From Microbacterium sp. BK668 (GTDB lineage Bacteria; Actinomycetota; Actinomycetes; Actinomycetales; Microbacteriaceae), in contig NZ_SNWG01000002.1 of assembly GCF_004362195.1 (NCBI RefSeq), positions 263,185 through 327,184 of the forward strand: DNA of 64,000 bases. The letters are read 5' to 3'. Shown here one piece after another: positions 1-11,651 of the stretch (the first letter of the stretch is position 1; every line of letters starts with the position of its first letter). A program made the position numbers and the translations under genes. The notes beneath the pieces were generated by a model. That model worked only from the letters and a program-made list of their open reading frames with translations, was not told where the DNA came from and did not search any database.

Positions 1-295
1 TCAGCCGGGGCTGCACGACCCGGCGGTACAGCACGCCCCACGGCGCCGTGCGCGGCGAGAGGACGCCCCACAGGAAGAGCAGCGCCGTGACGAGGAGGAG
101 CAGGAACGCGGGATCGAGAACGCGCTGAGCGAGGGATGCCTTTGCCAGCGCCCACGTGCCGTCGGCGTCGCGCTGCGTCGGCAGGCCCGTGAGACCCAGG
201 AAGAGGTCGACGAGGAGCAGCAGGGCGGTGATGCCCGCCGCGAAGCGGGGCCCGCGGGGATCGATCCCGGTGCGGCGGTCAGGCGTGGCGGACAT
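1..295 (-). CDS. DUF4395-type small membrane protein, N-terminal part (cut by window edge)
   Basis: The frame opens at ATG (293-295, minus strand) and stays open for 98 codons to the window edge, so the C-terminus is missing. It begins MSATPDRRTGIDPRGPRFAA and has two hydrophobic stretches, near residues 19-38 and 65-85, separated by a polar loop. That layout, and its place immediately downstream of a membrane-anchored thioredoxin, matches the DUF4395 family of small actinobacterial membrane proteins. The family function is not established. The start lies inside the last codons of the upstream thioredoxin gene (17-bp overlap), which implies translational coupling and joint work of the two products at the membrane. 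The family call rests on resemblance plus context. Confidence 0.6.
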   Translation of the reverse strand, partial: MSATPDRRTGIDPRGPRFAAGITALLLLVDLFLGLTGLPTQRDADGTWALAKASLAQRVLDPAFLLLLVTALLFLWGVLSPRTAPWGVLYRRVVQPRL

Positions 296-722
296 CGGCT
301 TCCTCCGTCAGGCGATTGAGCTCGAGTTCGACCACGTCTCGGCTCGGTATGCCCCCGAATCGGGTCTGGATCACGCCGTCGCGATCGAGGATGAGGGTCG
401 TCGGCGTCTGCATCACGTGGAAGTGCCGCGCGATGTCGGGACGGTGGGTCAGATCGATGTCGAGGTGACGCACTCCCGGACGCGAGTCCGCAACCGACGA
501 CAGCGTGCGGTGGACGCCGGGGCATCGCGCGCACAGTTCCGTGCTGAACTGCAGGAGGGTCGCCGTCTCACCCAGTGCGTCGGCGCCCAGACGCTCCGGC
601 TGGACCACCTCGTGCGGGATGTGGCGCTGCGGCCGGTTCTGCTGCCAGCGCAGGTACAGGCCGACGGCGACGGTGGCTGTGAGCAGCACAGCCAGTACGA
701 TCGTCGCCCCCAGCAGATCCAT
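279..722 (-). CDS. Membrane-anchored thioredoxin-like protein
   Basis: 147 aa. Residues 4-22 form one hydrophobic signal anchor, followed by a thioredoxin fold with the redox motif CARC (in ELCARCPGVH, near residue 64) and a cis-proline segment QTPTTLIL, as in TlpA/ResA-like thioredoxins. The CxxC centre is Ala-Arg instead of the classical Gly-Pro, so its redox potential should differ from cytosolic TrxA. The topology suggests the domain lies outside the membrane and handles disulfides there (inference). A -10-like TACGCT on the minus strand (731-736) lies 8 nt before the ATG, consistent with a leaderless transcript. It is coupled to the DUF4395 gene downstream. Confidence 0.8.
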   Translation of the reverse strand: MDLLGATIVLAVLLTATVAVGLYLRWQQNRPQRHIPHEVVQPERLGADALGETATLLQFSTELCARCPGVHRTLSSVADSRPGVRHLDIDLTHRPDIARHFHVMQTPTTLILDRDGVIQTRFGGIPSRDVVELELNRLTEEADVRHA

Positions 723-817
723 GACAGGACAGCGTAACCCTTTTCAGCTGAATGGATCCCGACCGCGGCGAATGTGACCTGCGGCCCGTAACAGATGGCA
801 CTGGGTAGGGTGGCAGC

Positions 818-1561
818 GTGAGCGACGCCGCAGACACCCCCGAGATCGAATTCCGCAGCGACGTGACGGTGGAGCTGGTGCGGGCCAGCGCCGCCGATTC
901 GGACGTGCTCTTCGCGGCCCGGGTCTCGACGCAGGGGGAGCAGACACTGGATGCCGCGGCCTCGGGCGCCGAGGCATCCGGTCGCGATCGCGGTCTCATC
1001 AACTACCTGATGCGCGACCGGCACGGCTCGCCGTTCGAGCACAACTCGATGACGTTCTACGTCCAGGCGCCCATCTTCGTCTTCCGCGAGTTCATGCGCC
1101 ACCGCATCGCCTCGTACAACGAGGAGTCCGGCCGCTACCGGGAGCTGCGCCCCGTCTTCTACGTCCCGGCGCGCGAGCGCAATCTCGTGCAGGTCGGCAA
1201 GCCCGGCGCGTACGAGTTCCTCCCCGGAACCGACGCGCAGCACGACCTCGTCGACAGCGCGACCCGCGCGGCCTCCGTCCAGGCGTTCGAGGCGTATCAG
1301 CGCATGCTGGAGGCAGGGGTGGCCCGCGAGGTGGCGCGCATCGTGCTTCCGCTCAACATCTACTCGTCGATGTACGTCACGCTCAACGCGCGGTCCCTCA
1401 TGAACTTCCTGTCGCTTCGCACGAGGGTGGAGGGCACCCACTTCCCGTCATTCCCGCAGCGGGAGATCGAGATGTGCGCCGAGAGGATGGAGGCGTTCTG
1501 GCGGGAGCGGATGCCCCTCACCCACGCCGCATTCAACGCCAACGGCCGCGTCGCTCCGTGA
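818..1561 (+). CDS. thyX: FAD-dependent thymidylate synthase ThyX
   Basis: 247 aa, the normal family length. ThyX makes dTMP from dUMP with methylenetetrahydrofolate, FAD and NADPH in the cytosol. The diagnostic ThyX motif RHRxxSxNExSxRY is present as RHRIASYNEESGRY near residues 94-107, and the C-terminal NFLSLRT segment is also typical. The GTG start is preceded by a -10-like TAGGGT (806-811) with a 6-nt gap and no Shine-Dalgarno sequence, so the mRNA is probably leaderless. The stop overlaps the next start as GTGA, coupling it to the short-chain dehydrogenase. No thyA is seen in the window. Confidence 0.96.
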   Translation: MSDAADTPEIEFRSDVTVELVRASAADSDVLFAARVSTQGEQTLDAAASGAEASGRDRGLINYLMRDRHGSPFEHNSMTFYVQAPIFVFREFMRHRIASYNEESGRYRELRPVFYVPARERNLVQVGKPGAYEFLPGTDAQHDLVDSATRAASVQAFEAYQRMLEAGVAREVARIVLPLNIYSSMYVTLNARSLMNFLSLRTRVEGTHFPSFPQREIEMCAERMEAFWRERMPLTHAAFNANGRVAP

Positions 1562-2328
1562 CGTCGTCGAACACCGCCCTCATCACGGGCGCGAGCTCCG
1601 GCCTCGGAGCCGAGTACGCCCGCCAGCTCGCCGCCCGCGGATTCGACCTCGTGCTCGTGGCGCGCGACCTCGAGGCCCTGGAGCGGATCGCCGCCGAGCT
1701 GCGCTCCCGGTCCGGGGTCGACGTCGAGGTGCTCCGCGCCGATCTGCTCGACCCGTCCGAGCGCGAGGAGGTGGAGGAGCGGATCGCCGCCGACGATCCT
1801 CCGATCGACATCCTCGTCAACAACGCCGGCTTCGGCCTTCCCCTGGACTTCGCCCGCAACGACATCGAGGACGAGGTGCGGCATCTGCAGCTGCACGTCG
1901 AGGTGCCGATGCGACTGACGCACGCGGCGCTGGGGAGGATGCTGCCCCGCCGCCGCGGCCGGATCATCAACGTCGCCTCGGTGGCCGCCTTCCTGCCGCG
2001 CTCGACCTATGGCGCCTGCAAGCGCTGGCTCGTGGACTTCAGCCGCTGGGCGAACGCGCAGTACGGACCGCGCGGGATCTCGGTCACCGCCGTGTGCCCC
2101 GGCTTCACGCATACGGGCTTCCACGAGCGCATGGGCCTTCCGCCGGGGGAGGAGGGGGTCTCCGGGTTCCTGTGGCTCGAGGCATCCGATGTCGTCGCCC
2201 AGTCCCTCCGCGACGCCGCGCGCGGCAAGGCCGTGTCGGTCCCCTCGCGGAGGTACAAGCTGCTCACCGGCGTGGTGCGCATCCTGCCCGCCTCGTTCGC
2301 GGCGGGCCTCGGCCAGCGCGGGCGCTGA
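1558..2328 (+). CDS. Short-chain dehydrogenase/reductase (SDR)
   Basis: 256 aa, classical SDR length. It has the nucleotide-binding TGASSGLG at residues 10-17, NNAG near residue 88 and the catalytic pair YxxxK (Y151, K155; YGACK), with a Ser in VASVAAF upstream. The substrate cannot be read from sequence. The family includes many NAD(P)-dependent ketoreductases, and the VCPGFTHTGF loop is common in the DltE/YqjQ-like group. The GTG start was chosen because it overlaps the thyX stop by 4 bp (GTGA). A farther upstream in-frame start would lie inside thyX. Confidence 0.88.
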   Translation: MTSSNTALITGASSGLGAEYARQLAARGFDLVLVARDLEALERIAAELRSRSGVDVEVLRADLLDPSEREEVEERIAADDPPIDILVNNAGFGLPLDFARNDIEDEVRHLQLHVEVPMRLTHAALGRMLPRRRGRIINVASVAAFLPRSTYGACKRWLVDFSRWANAQYGPRGISVTAVCPGFTHTGFHERMGLPPGEEGVSGFLWLEASDVVAQSLRDAARGKAVSVPSRRYKLLTGVVRILPASFAAGLGQRGR

Positions 2329-2415
2329 GGCTCGCGGACGGCACTCCGCCCCTCGACCGCCGCCCGCGTATCAGAGGGGGAGTGGCCCACGCCGCCCGAC
2401 CGATAGCCTGGAGGC

Positions 2416-3393
2416 ATGACGCACACGGGCAATCCCTTCGGACAGGTGCTCGTCGCGCTCGTCACCCCCATGACGGCCGACGGCGAGGTGGACTGGCCCG
2501 CCGTCGAGAAGCACATCGACGACGTCATCGGCGCGGGTGCCGACGGCATCGTCGTCACGGGCACCACGGGGGAGACCAGCACCCTCACCGACGCCGAGAA
2601 GATCCGCCTCGTCGAGGTGGGGAAGGATGTCGCGGCCGGACGCGCCGCGATCATCACCGGCGGCGGCTCCAACGAGACCGCCCACGCGATCGAGCTGTAC
2701 AAGGCCAGCGAGAAGGCCGGCGCCGACGGCATCATGATCGTCACGCCGTACTACAACAAGCCCACGCAGGCCGGCATCCTCACGCACTTCCGTCTCGTCG
2801 CCGATGCGACCGACCTCCCGGTGATCCTCTACGACATCCCGGGTCGCACCGGCGTGCCGATCCGTTACGAGACGATCCTGCGCCTCGCCAAGCATCCGAA
2901 CATCCTCGCCATCAAGGACGCCAAGGGCGACTTCAGCGAGGTGAGCCGGGTGCTCAACCAGACCGACCTCATGTACTTCTCGGGCGACGACGCCAACGTG
3001 CTCCCGCATCTGGCCATCGGTGCGACGGGACTCATCGGCGTCACGGCGAACATCGCCGCACAGCCGTACCGCGTCATCGTGGATGCCGTGAACCGCGGCG
3101 ACCTCACGGAGGCGACGGCGGCGCACCAGCAGCTCGAGCCGCTCGTGCGCGCCGTCATGACGCACGTTCCGGGCACGGTGTCGGCGAAGTACATCCTCCA
3201 CGGGCTCGGCCGGATCGGCAGCCCGCGCGTGCGGCTGCCGCTGGTGGGCCCGGAGGAGTGGGAGGCCGCGAAGATCGAGGACGAGCTCGCGCTCGTCAAG
3301 GACGTCCCGGGGGCGGACTTCTCGAACTTCCGCCCCGATCGCAACGCCGCCGCCGGCGGCGCACTGCCCAAGGTCTCGGGAACGACGAGATGA
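2416..3393 (+). CDS. dapA: 4-hydroxy-tetrahydrodipicolinate synthase
   Basis: 325 aa. DapA condenses pyruvate with aspartate semialdehyde, the first committed step to DAP and lysine. The Schiff-base lysine is K167 in AIKDAKGD. The TGTTGETSTL loop and TPYYNKP tyrosine motif (near residue 112) of the family are present. The C-terminus carries a short extension after LVKDVPGADF, often seen in actinobacterial enzymes. A -10-like TAGCCT (2404-2409) sits 6 nt before the ATG, indicating a leaderless start, although GGAGG-like bases lie in between. The pathway partner dapF is about 12 kb downstream. Confidence 0.96.
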   Translation: MTHTGNPFGQVLVALVTPMTADGEVDWPAVEKHIDDVIGAGADGIVVTGTTGETSTLTDAEKIRLVEVGKDVAAGRAAIITGGGSNETAHAIELYKASEKAGADGIMIVTPYYNKPTQAGILTHFRLVADATDLPVILYDIPGRTGVPIRYETILRLAKHPNILAIKDAKGDFSEVSRVLNQTDLMYFSGDDANVLPHLAIGATGLIGVTANIAAQPYRVIVDAVNRGDLTEATAAHQQLEPLVRAVMTHVPGTVSAKYILHGLGRIGSPRVRLPLVGPEEWEAAKIEDELALVKDVPGADFSNFRPDRNAAAGGALPKVSGTTR

Positions 3394-3473
3394 CCTGCGC
3401 CGCGGCGGCCGACTAGGCGCCGCGGGGCAGCAGACGGTCGCGCCGCGAGCGCGGCATCCGGAGGAAGGCGCAT

Positions 3474-5150
<1,677 letters not shown>

Positions 5151-5193
5151 CGATGCCGGCACGCCGAATCCCGACCGCTCGCTAGAATCGAGC

Positions 5194-5688
5194 ATGCCCT
5201 CGACCATCCGCGTGCGCCCCGCTCAGCAGGGCGACGGCGCCTTCCTCGGCGACATGGTCGTCGAGGCGGCGAACTGGCGGCGGGGAGGCTCGCGCCCGCG
5301 CCACGAGGTGCTGACGAGCTCGGAGCACAGCCGCTACGTCGCGGGCTGGATGCGTCCGGGCGACGCCGGCTTCGTGGCCGTCGACGGGCAGGACACGCCG
5401 ATCGGCGCCGCCTGGTACCGCATGCTCCCCCGCACCGACCCGGGCCTCGGCTACGTCGGCACGGGCGTCCCCGAGCTCATCATCGGCGTGCGACCGATCT
5501 GGCGTGCGCACGGCGTCGGCCGGCAGCTGCTCCAGCGGCTGTGCGACCACGCCCGCGCGGAGGGCTTCGCCCGCATCAGCTTGAGCGTCGAGCGCGACAA
5601 CTTCGCCACGACCCTCTACCGCTCGGAGGGCTTCGCCGTGACGCAGAGCGGCATCGGGCGCGACACGATGGTCAAGCGGCTCCGCTGA
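5194..5688 (+). CDS. GNAT family N-acetyltransferase
   Basis: 164 aa, one GNAT domain. The acetyl-CoA pyrophosphate loop is recognisable around residues 103-112 (RAHGVGRQLL), preceded by the beta-4 strand ELIIGV and followed by LSVERDNFATTLYRSEGF, typical of the fold's end. The substrate is unknown. A consensus -10 TAGAAT (5183-5188) lies 5 nt before the ATG with no Shine-Dalgarno sequence, so the gene is probably leaderless and transcribed on its own between rnj and ftsK. Confidence 0.9.
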   Translation: MPSTIRVRPAQQGDGAFLGDMVVEAANWRRGGSRPRHEVLTSSEHSRYVAGWMRPGDAGFVAVDGQDTPIGAAWYRMLPRTDPGLGYVGTGVPELIIGVRPIWRAHGVGRQLLQRLCDHARAEGFARISLSVERDNFATTLYRSEGFAVTQSGIGRDTMVKRLR

Positions 5689-5740
5689 ACGCCCCGAGTC
5701 GCTCCCGGCCGAAGTCGGCGGTCCGACGTAGCGTGGGGGG

Positions 5741-8431
5741 ATGGCCAGGAGCTCCAGCCCGACCACGAATGGTCGCGCGCCCGCGAAGGGCTCGTCGTCG
5801 CGTGCCCGCAAGCCGGAGCCCGCGCCCAAGCGCTACGTCGGCGACGCCGACCGGCCGCCCGTCATCGTCCGCGCCTGGCTCGGTCTCGCGCACGCCGCGG
5901 GCGGCCTCTTCCGCGCCTTCGGGCCCGAGACCCTCGAGAAGGACCAGCGCCGCGACGGGTTCCCCTTCCTGCTGGTCCTGCTCGCGATCGCCGGGGCCGT
6001 CGTGGAGTGGTTCTTCATCGGGTCCGATGTCGCCAAGACGATCAGCGCCTACTCCGCGGGCGGACTCGTCGGCCGCGTCTCCTTCGTCCTGCCGGTGCTC
6101 CTCATGCTCCTCGCGGGATGGCTCTTCCGGCATCCGTCCTCGGTCCACGACAACGGCCGCATCGGCATCGGCTTCGGCCTGTTCGTCCTCACCGTCGCGG
6201 GCTTCTGCCACGTCCTGGGCGGCCGCCCGCAGCCCCGCGAAGGGCTCCCCGCGCTGAGCGAGGCCGGCGGCGTCCTCGGGTGGATGGTGGGTGAGCCGCT
6301 CGCGCTCCTGCTCACGCAGGTCGGCGCATGCATCGTGCTCGCGCTGCTGGCCGCGCTCAGCATCCTGATCCTCACCAAGACGCCGCCGAACCGCATCGGC
6401 AAGCGCCTGGGCGATCTCTACGCCTGGATGTTCGGCGACGAGCGTCCCGAGCGCGCGGCGGAAGAGCCTCCCCCTGCGGACGCGCCGGACGAGCGGACGG
6501 ATGCCTCGCTGCCGTGGTGGCGACGCAACAGGTCCGGACGCGAGCAGGACCCCGATGACGGGATCGGCTCGCAGGATCTCACCGAGCTCCTCACCCCCGG
6601 CGCCTCGAAGGGCGGGTTCGAGCAGGCCATCGCCGCCGAACCCGCGCCGCCGATGGTGGCGGAGCCGGACGCCCTCACGGAGGTTCTCGACCCGGCCGCG
6701 CTCTCCGGCATCGGGAAAGGGCGGAAAGCCGACACCGCGCTGCGCGACGACGACGGCGCGCCGGACGACGAGCTGCCCGGGCTCTCGGGCATCGGGACCG
6801 ACGCACCGCACGCCGCCCCGGCGCTGCCGTACCGTCTTCCCTCGGTCAACGCCCTCGCCGCCGGCACTCCGCACAAGGCCCGCTCGGCCGCGAACGACGA
6901 GGTCGTGCGCGCGATCACGAGCGTCCTCCAGCAGTTCTCCGTCGATGCCCGCGTCACCGGTTTCTCGCGCGGTCCGACCGTGACGCAGTACGAGATCGAG
7001 GTCGGCCACGGCGTCAAGGTCGAGCGCATCACGGCTCTCCAGAACAACATCGCCTACGCCGTCGCATCGAACGAGGTGCGCATCCTCGCGCCGATCCCCG
7101 GCAAGAGCGCGATCGGCGTCGAGATACCCAACACCGACCGCGAGATCGTGACGCTCGGAGACGTGCTGCGCTCGCGGGCGGCCCAGCAGTCGACGCACCC
7201 CATGACCATCGGCGTCGGCAAGGACGTCGGCGGCGGCTATGTGGTGGCCAACCTCGCGAAGATGCCCCACCTCCTCGTCGCCGGCTCCACCGGCTCGGGC
7301 AAGTCGAGCTTCGTGAACTCCATGATCACGAGCCTCCTCATGCGGGCCAAGCCCGCCGACGTGCGCATGGTGCTCATCGATCCCAAGCGCGTGGAGCTGA
7401 CCTCGTACGCGGGCGTCCCGCACCTCATCACGCCGATCATCACGAACCCCAAGAAGGCCGCGGAGGCGCTGCAGTGGGTCGTGAAGGAGATGGACATGAG
7501 GTACGACGACCTCGCGTCCTTCGGCTTCCGCCACATCGACGACTTCAATCGCGCCGTCGTCGCGGGCGAAGTCGACGTGCCGCCCGGGAGCCAGCGGGTG
7601 CTCAAGCCGTACCCGTACCTGCTCGTCGTCGTCGACGAGCTCGCCGACCTCATGATGGTCGCCCCGCGCGATGTCGAGGACTCGATCGTGCGCATCACGC
7701 AGCTCGCGCGGGCCAGCGGCATCCATCTCGTCCTCGCGACGCAGCGGCCCTCCGTCGACGTGGTGACCGGGCTCATCAAGGCCAACGTGCCGTCGCGCCT
7801 GGCCTTCGCCGTGACCAGCGTCACCGATTCGCGCGTCATCCTCGACCAGCCCGGGGCCGACCGCCTCATCGGCCAGGGCGACGGGCTCTTCCTCCCGATG
7901 GGCGCTTCCAAGGCGCTGCGGGTGCAGGGCGCCTGGGTCAGCGAGGAGGAGATCGAGAAGGTCGTCAAGCACGTCACGCAGCAGGCGCGACCGGAGTACC
8001 GCGACGACGTGGAGGCCGTTGCCGAGAAGAAGGAGGTCGACGCCGACATCGGGGACGACCTCGAGCTGCTGCTGGCCGCCGCAGAGCTCGTCGTCTCGAC
8101 GCAGTTCGGATCGACCTCGATGCTGCAGCGCAAGCTCCGCGTCGGCTTCGCCAAGGCGGGCAGGCTGATGGACCTCCTCGAGTCCCGCGAGATCGTCGGG
8201 CCGTCCGAGGGCTCGAAGGCGCGCGACGTGCTCGTCACCGCCGAGCAGCTGCCCGGCGTCCTCGCTCGGCTGCGGGGCGAAGACGATCCCGGTGCGCCGG
8301 CCGCGGCATCCGGATCCGCCCCCCTGACTCGGGACTACGGCCCGGACGCCGTAGAGTCGCAGTACGAGGGGTATCCGGTGGTCGAGAGCGACAGCGACGA
8401 GGATGCCTGGGGTCTGACGGGACGGGACTGA
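5741..8431 (+). CDS. ftsK: DNA translocase FtsK/SpoIIIE
   Basis: 896 aa. FtsK pumps chromosomal DNA through the division septum. The N-terminal ~225 residues carry about four membrane helices. A charged, proline-rich linker follows, then the motor from about residue 385 with Walker [10 protein letters not shown] near residue 517 and Walker [11 protein letters not shown] near residue 630. The C-terminal gamma winged helix ([19 protein letters not shown], residues ~780-835) is the domain that reads polarity sequences in studied FtsKs. A -10-like TAGCGT (5729-5734) precedes the ATG by 6 nt. The stop overlaps the pgsA start (TGATG). Confidence 0.96.
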   Translation: MARSSSPTTNGRAPAKGSSSRARKPEPAPKRYVGDADRPPVIVRAWLGLAHAAGGLFRAFGPETLEKDQRRDGFPFLLVLLAIAGAVVEWFFIGSDVAKTISAYSAGGLVGRVSFVLPVLLMLLAGWLFRHPSSVHDNGRIGIGFGLFVLTVAGFCHVLGGRPQPREGLPALSEAGGVLGWMVGEPLALLLTQVGACIVLALLAALSILILTKTPPNRIGKRLGDLYAWMFGDERPERAAEEPPPADAPDERTDASLPWWRRNRSGREQDPDDGIGSQDLTELLTPGASKGGFEQAIAAEPAPPMVAEPDALTEVLDPAALSGIGKGRKADTALRDDDGAPDDELPGLSGIGTDAPHAAPALPYRLPSVNALAAGTPHKARSAANDEVVRAITSVLQQFSVDARVTGFSRGPTVTQYEIEVGHGVKVERITALQNNIAYAVASNEVRILAPIPGKSAIGVEIPNTDREIVTLGDVLRSRAAQQSTHPMTIGVGKDVGGGYVVANLAKMPHLLVAGSTGSGKSSFVNSMITSLLMRAKPADVRMVLIDPKRVELTSYAGVPHLITPIITNPKKAAEALQWVVKEMDMRYDDLASFGFRHIDDFNRAVVAGEVDVPPGSQRVLKPYPYLLVVVDELADLMMVAPRDVEDSIVRITQLARASGIHLVLATQRPSVDVVTGLIKANVPSRLAFAVTSVTDSRVILDQPGADRLIGQGDGLFLPMGASKALRVQGAWVSEEEIEKVVKHVTQQARPEYRDDVEAVAEKKEVDADIGDDLELLLAAAELVVSTQFGSTSMLQRKLRVGFAKAGRLMDLLESREIVGPSEGSKARDVLVTAEQLPGVLARLRGEDDPGAPAAASGSAPLTRDYGPDAVESQYEGYPVVESDSDEDAWGLTGRD

Positions 8432-9012
8432 TGACGGCGATTCCGCGGCAGCTGCCCAACGCCATCACGATCGTCCGCATCCTGTGCGCGCCGGTCTTCC
8501 TGTGGATGCTGCTCGCCGACGGGGGAGCGGACGGCCCGCTGCGCTGGTGGGCCGCCGTCCTGTTCATCGTCGCGATCGCGACGGACGGGATCGACGGCTA
8601 CCTCGCGCGCAGGCACGACATCGTCACCGACCTCGGGAAGCTCCTGGACCCGATCGCCGACAAGGTGCTCACCGGGTTCGCGTTCCTCGGGCTCTCGATC
8701 CTCGGCGAGCTGCCGTGGTGGGTCACGATCGTCGTGCTCGTCCGCGAGGTCGGCATCACGGTGTACCGCTTCATGGTCGTGAGCGATCATGTGCTCGCGG
8801 CCGCCTGGATGGGCAAGCTCAAGACCCTCGCCCAGGGCGTCGCGCTCGCGCTCGCGCTCCTTCCCCTCTGGACGGTCGTCGGAGACTGGATCTGGTGGGT
8901 CAACGCCGTCACGATGACGATCGCGGTCGTTCTCACCATCGCGAGCGGCATCGACTACGTGGTGAGCGAGGTGCGCGCCGCCCGGTCCAGACGAGAAGGG
9001 AGCGCACGGTGA
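8431..9012 (+). CDS. pgsA: CDP-diacylglycerol--glycerol-3-phosphate 3-phosphatidyltransferase
   Basis: 193 aa integral membrane enzyme of phosphatidylglycerol synthesis. The CDP-alcohol phosphatidyltransferase signature D-G-x2-A-R-x8-G-x3-D-x3-D is visible from about residue 52 (DGIDGYLAR, then GKLLDPIADK). Several hydrophobic helices surround it. The ATG overlaps the ftsK stop as TGATG and the gene overlaps cinA by GTGA. ftsK-pgsA-cinA is a conserved order in actinobacteria. Related CDP-alcohol transferases share the motif, so the PG-phosphate product is inferred from similarity and neighbourhood. Confidence 0.93.
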   Translation: MTAIPRQLPNAITIVRILCAPVFLWMLLADGGADGPLRWWAAVLFIVAIATDGIDGYLARRHDIVTDLGKLLDPIADKVLTGFAFLGLSILGELPWWVTIVVLVREVGITVYRFMVVSDHVLAAAWMGKLKTLAQGVALALALLPLWTVVGDWIWWVNAVTMTIAVVLTIASGIDYVVSEVRAARSRREGSAR

Positions 9013-9554
9013 CGCCGGTGCCATCGCTGGACGGGGGGCTCCCCGACGACGCCGAGATCACCCTCGCCCGAGACCGACGCTCGGACGCGAAGCGGCTGCT
9101 CGATCGGCTCGGCGAGCTGGGCTGGAGCGTCGGGGTCGCCGAGTCGCTCACCGGGGGAATGGTCGTCTCGACGCTCGTGGGAGTGCCCGGCGCGTCCGCG
9201 GTCGTCCGCGGCGGCATCGTCGCCTACGCGACGGAGCTCAAGCACTCGCTCCTCGGCGTGGATCCCGCGCTCCTCGAGGCGCACGGGGCCGTGCACCCGC
9301 GGGTGGCCCGTCAGATGGCGGAAGGGGTGCGCCTGCGCCTCGCGCTCGGAGAGGAGCCGTGCGACGTCGGGATCTCCACGACGGGGATCGCGGGGCCCGA
9401 CTCGCCCGACGGACAGCCCGTCGGCACCGTGCATATCGGGATCGCGACCCCGCTCGGCACCCGCGTCTCGTCGCTCGAGCTGCGCGGAACGCGTGAGGAG
9501 ATCCGGGTCGAGACGGTGCGTCAGGCTGTGCGGACGGCGCTCGACGCGCTGTGA
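9009..9554 (+). CDS. cinA: CinA C-terminal domain protein (nicotinamide-nucleotide amidase, PncC type)
   Basis: 181 aa, only the C-terminal (PncC) half of two-domain CinA. Characterised PncC enzymes deamidate NMN to nicotinate mononucleotide in pyridine-nucleotide salvage. Visible family segments are VAESLTGGMV with the active-site serine region, VRGGIVAYATELKHSLLGV and GISTTGIAGPDSPDGQPVGTV. The GTG start overlaps the pgsA stop by GTGA, giving tight coupling. The first ~25 residues are poorly conserved, and an internal start is possible. Confidence 0.92.
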   Translation: MTPVPSLDGGLPDDAEITLARDRRSDAKRLLDRLGELGWSVGVAESLTGGMVVSTLVGVPGASAVVRGGIVAYATELKHSLLGVDPALLEAHGAVHPRVARQMAEGVRLRLALGEEPCDVGISTTGIAGPDSPDGQPVGTVHIGIATPLGTRVSSLELRGTREEIRVETVRQAVRTALDAL

Positions 9555-9720
9555 CCTCGACGCCGGGAGCGGTCTTCGCCCGCACGGGAATGCCCGACGT
9601 TTCGAGTCGGTTACATTCGGTGATTCCCACCCGATACCCAGCGCACAGGATTAGATTGACCGTAGACGGTGTTGTACTGTTGTCCACCCGGATGACGGCG
9701 GAAGTGAAGAGGGGGCCCGC

Positions 9721-10038
9721 ATGATCCTGGTTCGTCACGAGATCGGCGAGGTCCTGCGCGACTTCCGCCTCCAGAAGGGCCGCACTCTTCGCCAGGTCGC
9801 CAGCCGCGCAAGCGTCGCCCTCGGCTACCTCAGCGAGGTCGAGCGCGGTCAGAAGGAGGCGTCGAGCGAGATCCTCGCCTCGGTCGCCGATGCACTCGAC
9901 GTCCCCATCTCCACCATCATGCGTGAGGTGGGAGACCGCATCTCGGTCCTCGAGGGCCTGCAGACCTTCCCCGACGTCGTCCCCGACGACCTGGCCGGTC
10001 TCGATTCCGACCTGCAGCCCGAGCTGTCGCTGCGCTGA
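9721..10038 (+). CDS. clgR: XRE-type helix-turn-helix regulator, ClgR-like
   Basis: 105 aa with one Cro/C1-type HTH at residues ~8-62 (RLQKGRTLRQVASRASVALG, then YLSEVERGQKEASSEIL) and a short acidic tail. ClgR proteins of actinobacteria activate clp protease, chaperone and some repair genes, and the gene sits just upstream of recA in this group. The upstream 166 bp hold a -35-like TTGACC (9656-9661) and lower-GC sequence but no convincing -10 at ideal spacing. An AAGAGGGGG purine stretch acts as ribosome-binding site. The function comes from similarity and position. Confidence 0.9.
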   Translation: MILVRHEIGEVLRDFRLQKGRTLRQVASRASVALGYLSEVERGQKEASSEILASVADALDVPISTIMREVGDRISVLEGLQTFPDVVPDDLAGLDSDLQPELSLR

Positions 10039-10080
10039 TCCTTCCCGCTGCCCAGGAACCGGCTGGAAGTACGTCCGCCC

Positions 10081-10305
10081 ATGCGCCGCAGTGAGTTCGA
10101 GCGCGCCGTCGAGGCCGAGTTCGGCCCTCGCGCGGGCGCGCTGATGGCGGATCTCGTGCTGCCTGCTCTCGGCGACCGCACCGCCAGGCAGGCGATGGAT
10201 GCCGGCATCCCGCCGCGAGAGATCTGGCTCGCGCTCTGCGCCGAGACCGACGTGCCGCCCGAGCGGCGCTACGGCGCGGGGCGCCTGGAGCCGAAGCGAC
10301 GCTGA
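10081..10305 (+). CDS. DUF3046 domain protein
   Basis: 74 aa, the usual length for DUF3046. It starts MRRSEFERAVEAEFG and contains LPALGDRTARQAMDAG and a conserved WLALCAETDVP segment. The family is actinobacterial, of unknown function, and typically lies immediately upstream of recA, as here. There are no membrane segments. It follows clgR by 42 bp and may share its transcript. Confidence 0.88.
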   Translation: MRRSEFERAVEAEFGPRAGALMADLVLPALGDRTARQAMDAGIPPREIWLALCAETDVPPERRYGAGRLEPKRR

Positions 10306-10385
10306 CACCGCTCCCGCGGCGCGTCGTCGATCCCTCGGGTCGCTGCGCCCGCTCGGCCGCCGAACGCCGCTTCCGCGGCGTGTCA

Positions 10386-10415
10386 TCGAACGTGCGTTCG
10401 ATGGAGGAATAGGCT
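10386..10415 (+). promoter_or_regulatory. recA SOS box (LexA operator) and -10 element
   Basis: TCGAACGTGCGTTCGA at 10386-10401 is a perfect match to the actinobacterial LexA operator TCGAAC-N4-GTTCGA. A -10-like TAGGCT follows at 10410-10415, so a bound repressor would cover the -35 region. The transcript would carry a leader of about 180 nt before recA. Within the 293 bp between DUF3046 and recA nothing else was recognised except the AGGAG ribosome-binding site at about 10588. Confidence 0.92.
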
Positions 10416-10598
10416 CCTGCACAGCGGGTGTCGAAGAGCGCCTGTCCACCGTTCGGGAGGGAGCGACGACCGATGTCGGAGCCCCTCTCTAACGTGAGCA
10501 GCGTCGAACGACACCTCACGCCTTGTCGCAGCATCCGTCCCACCGGGTCGGAGCGCGACAGCCTACAGGCGACGGAACGCGAGCATTAGGAGCACGCC

Positions 10599-11650
<1,052 letters not shown>

Positions 11651-11651
<1 letters not shown>

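Noticed and set aside
5672-7972. 766-codon minus-strand frame opposite ftsK
   Set aside because: Long open frames opposite genes are common at this GC content. No start signal or domain.
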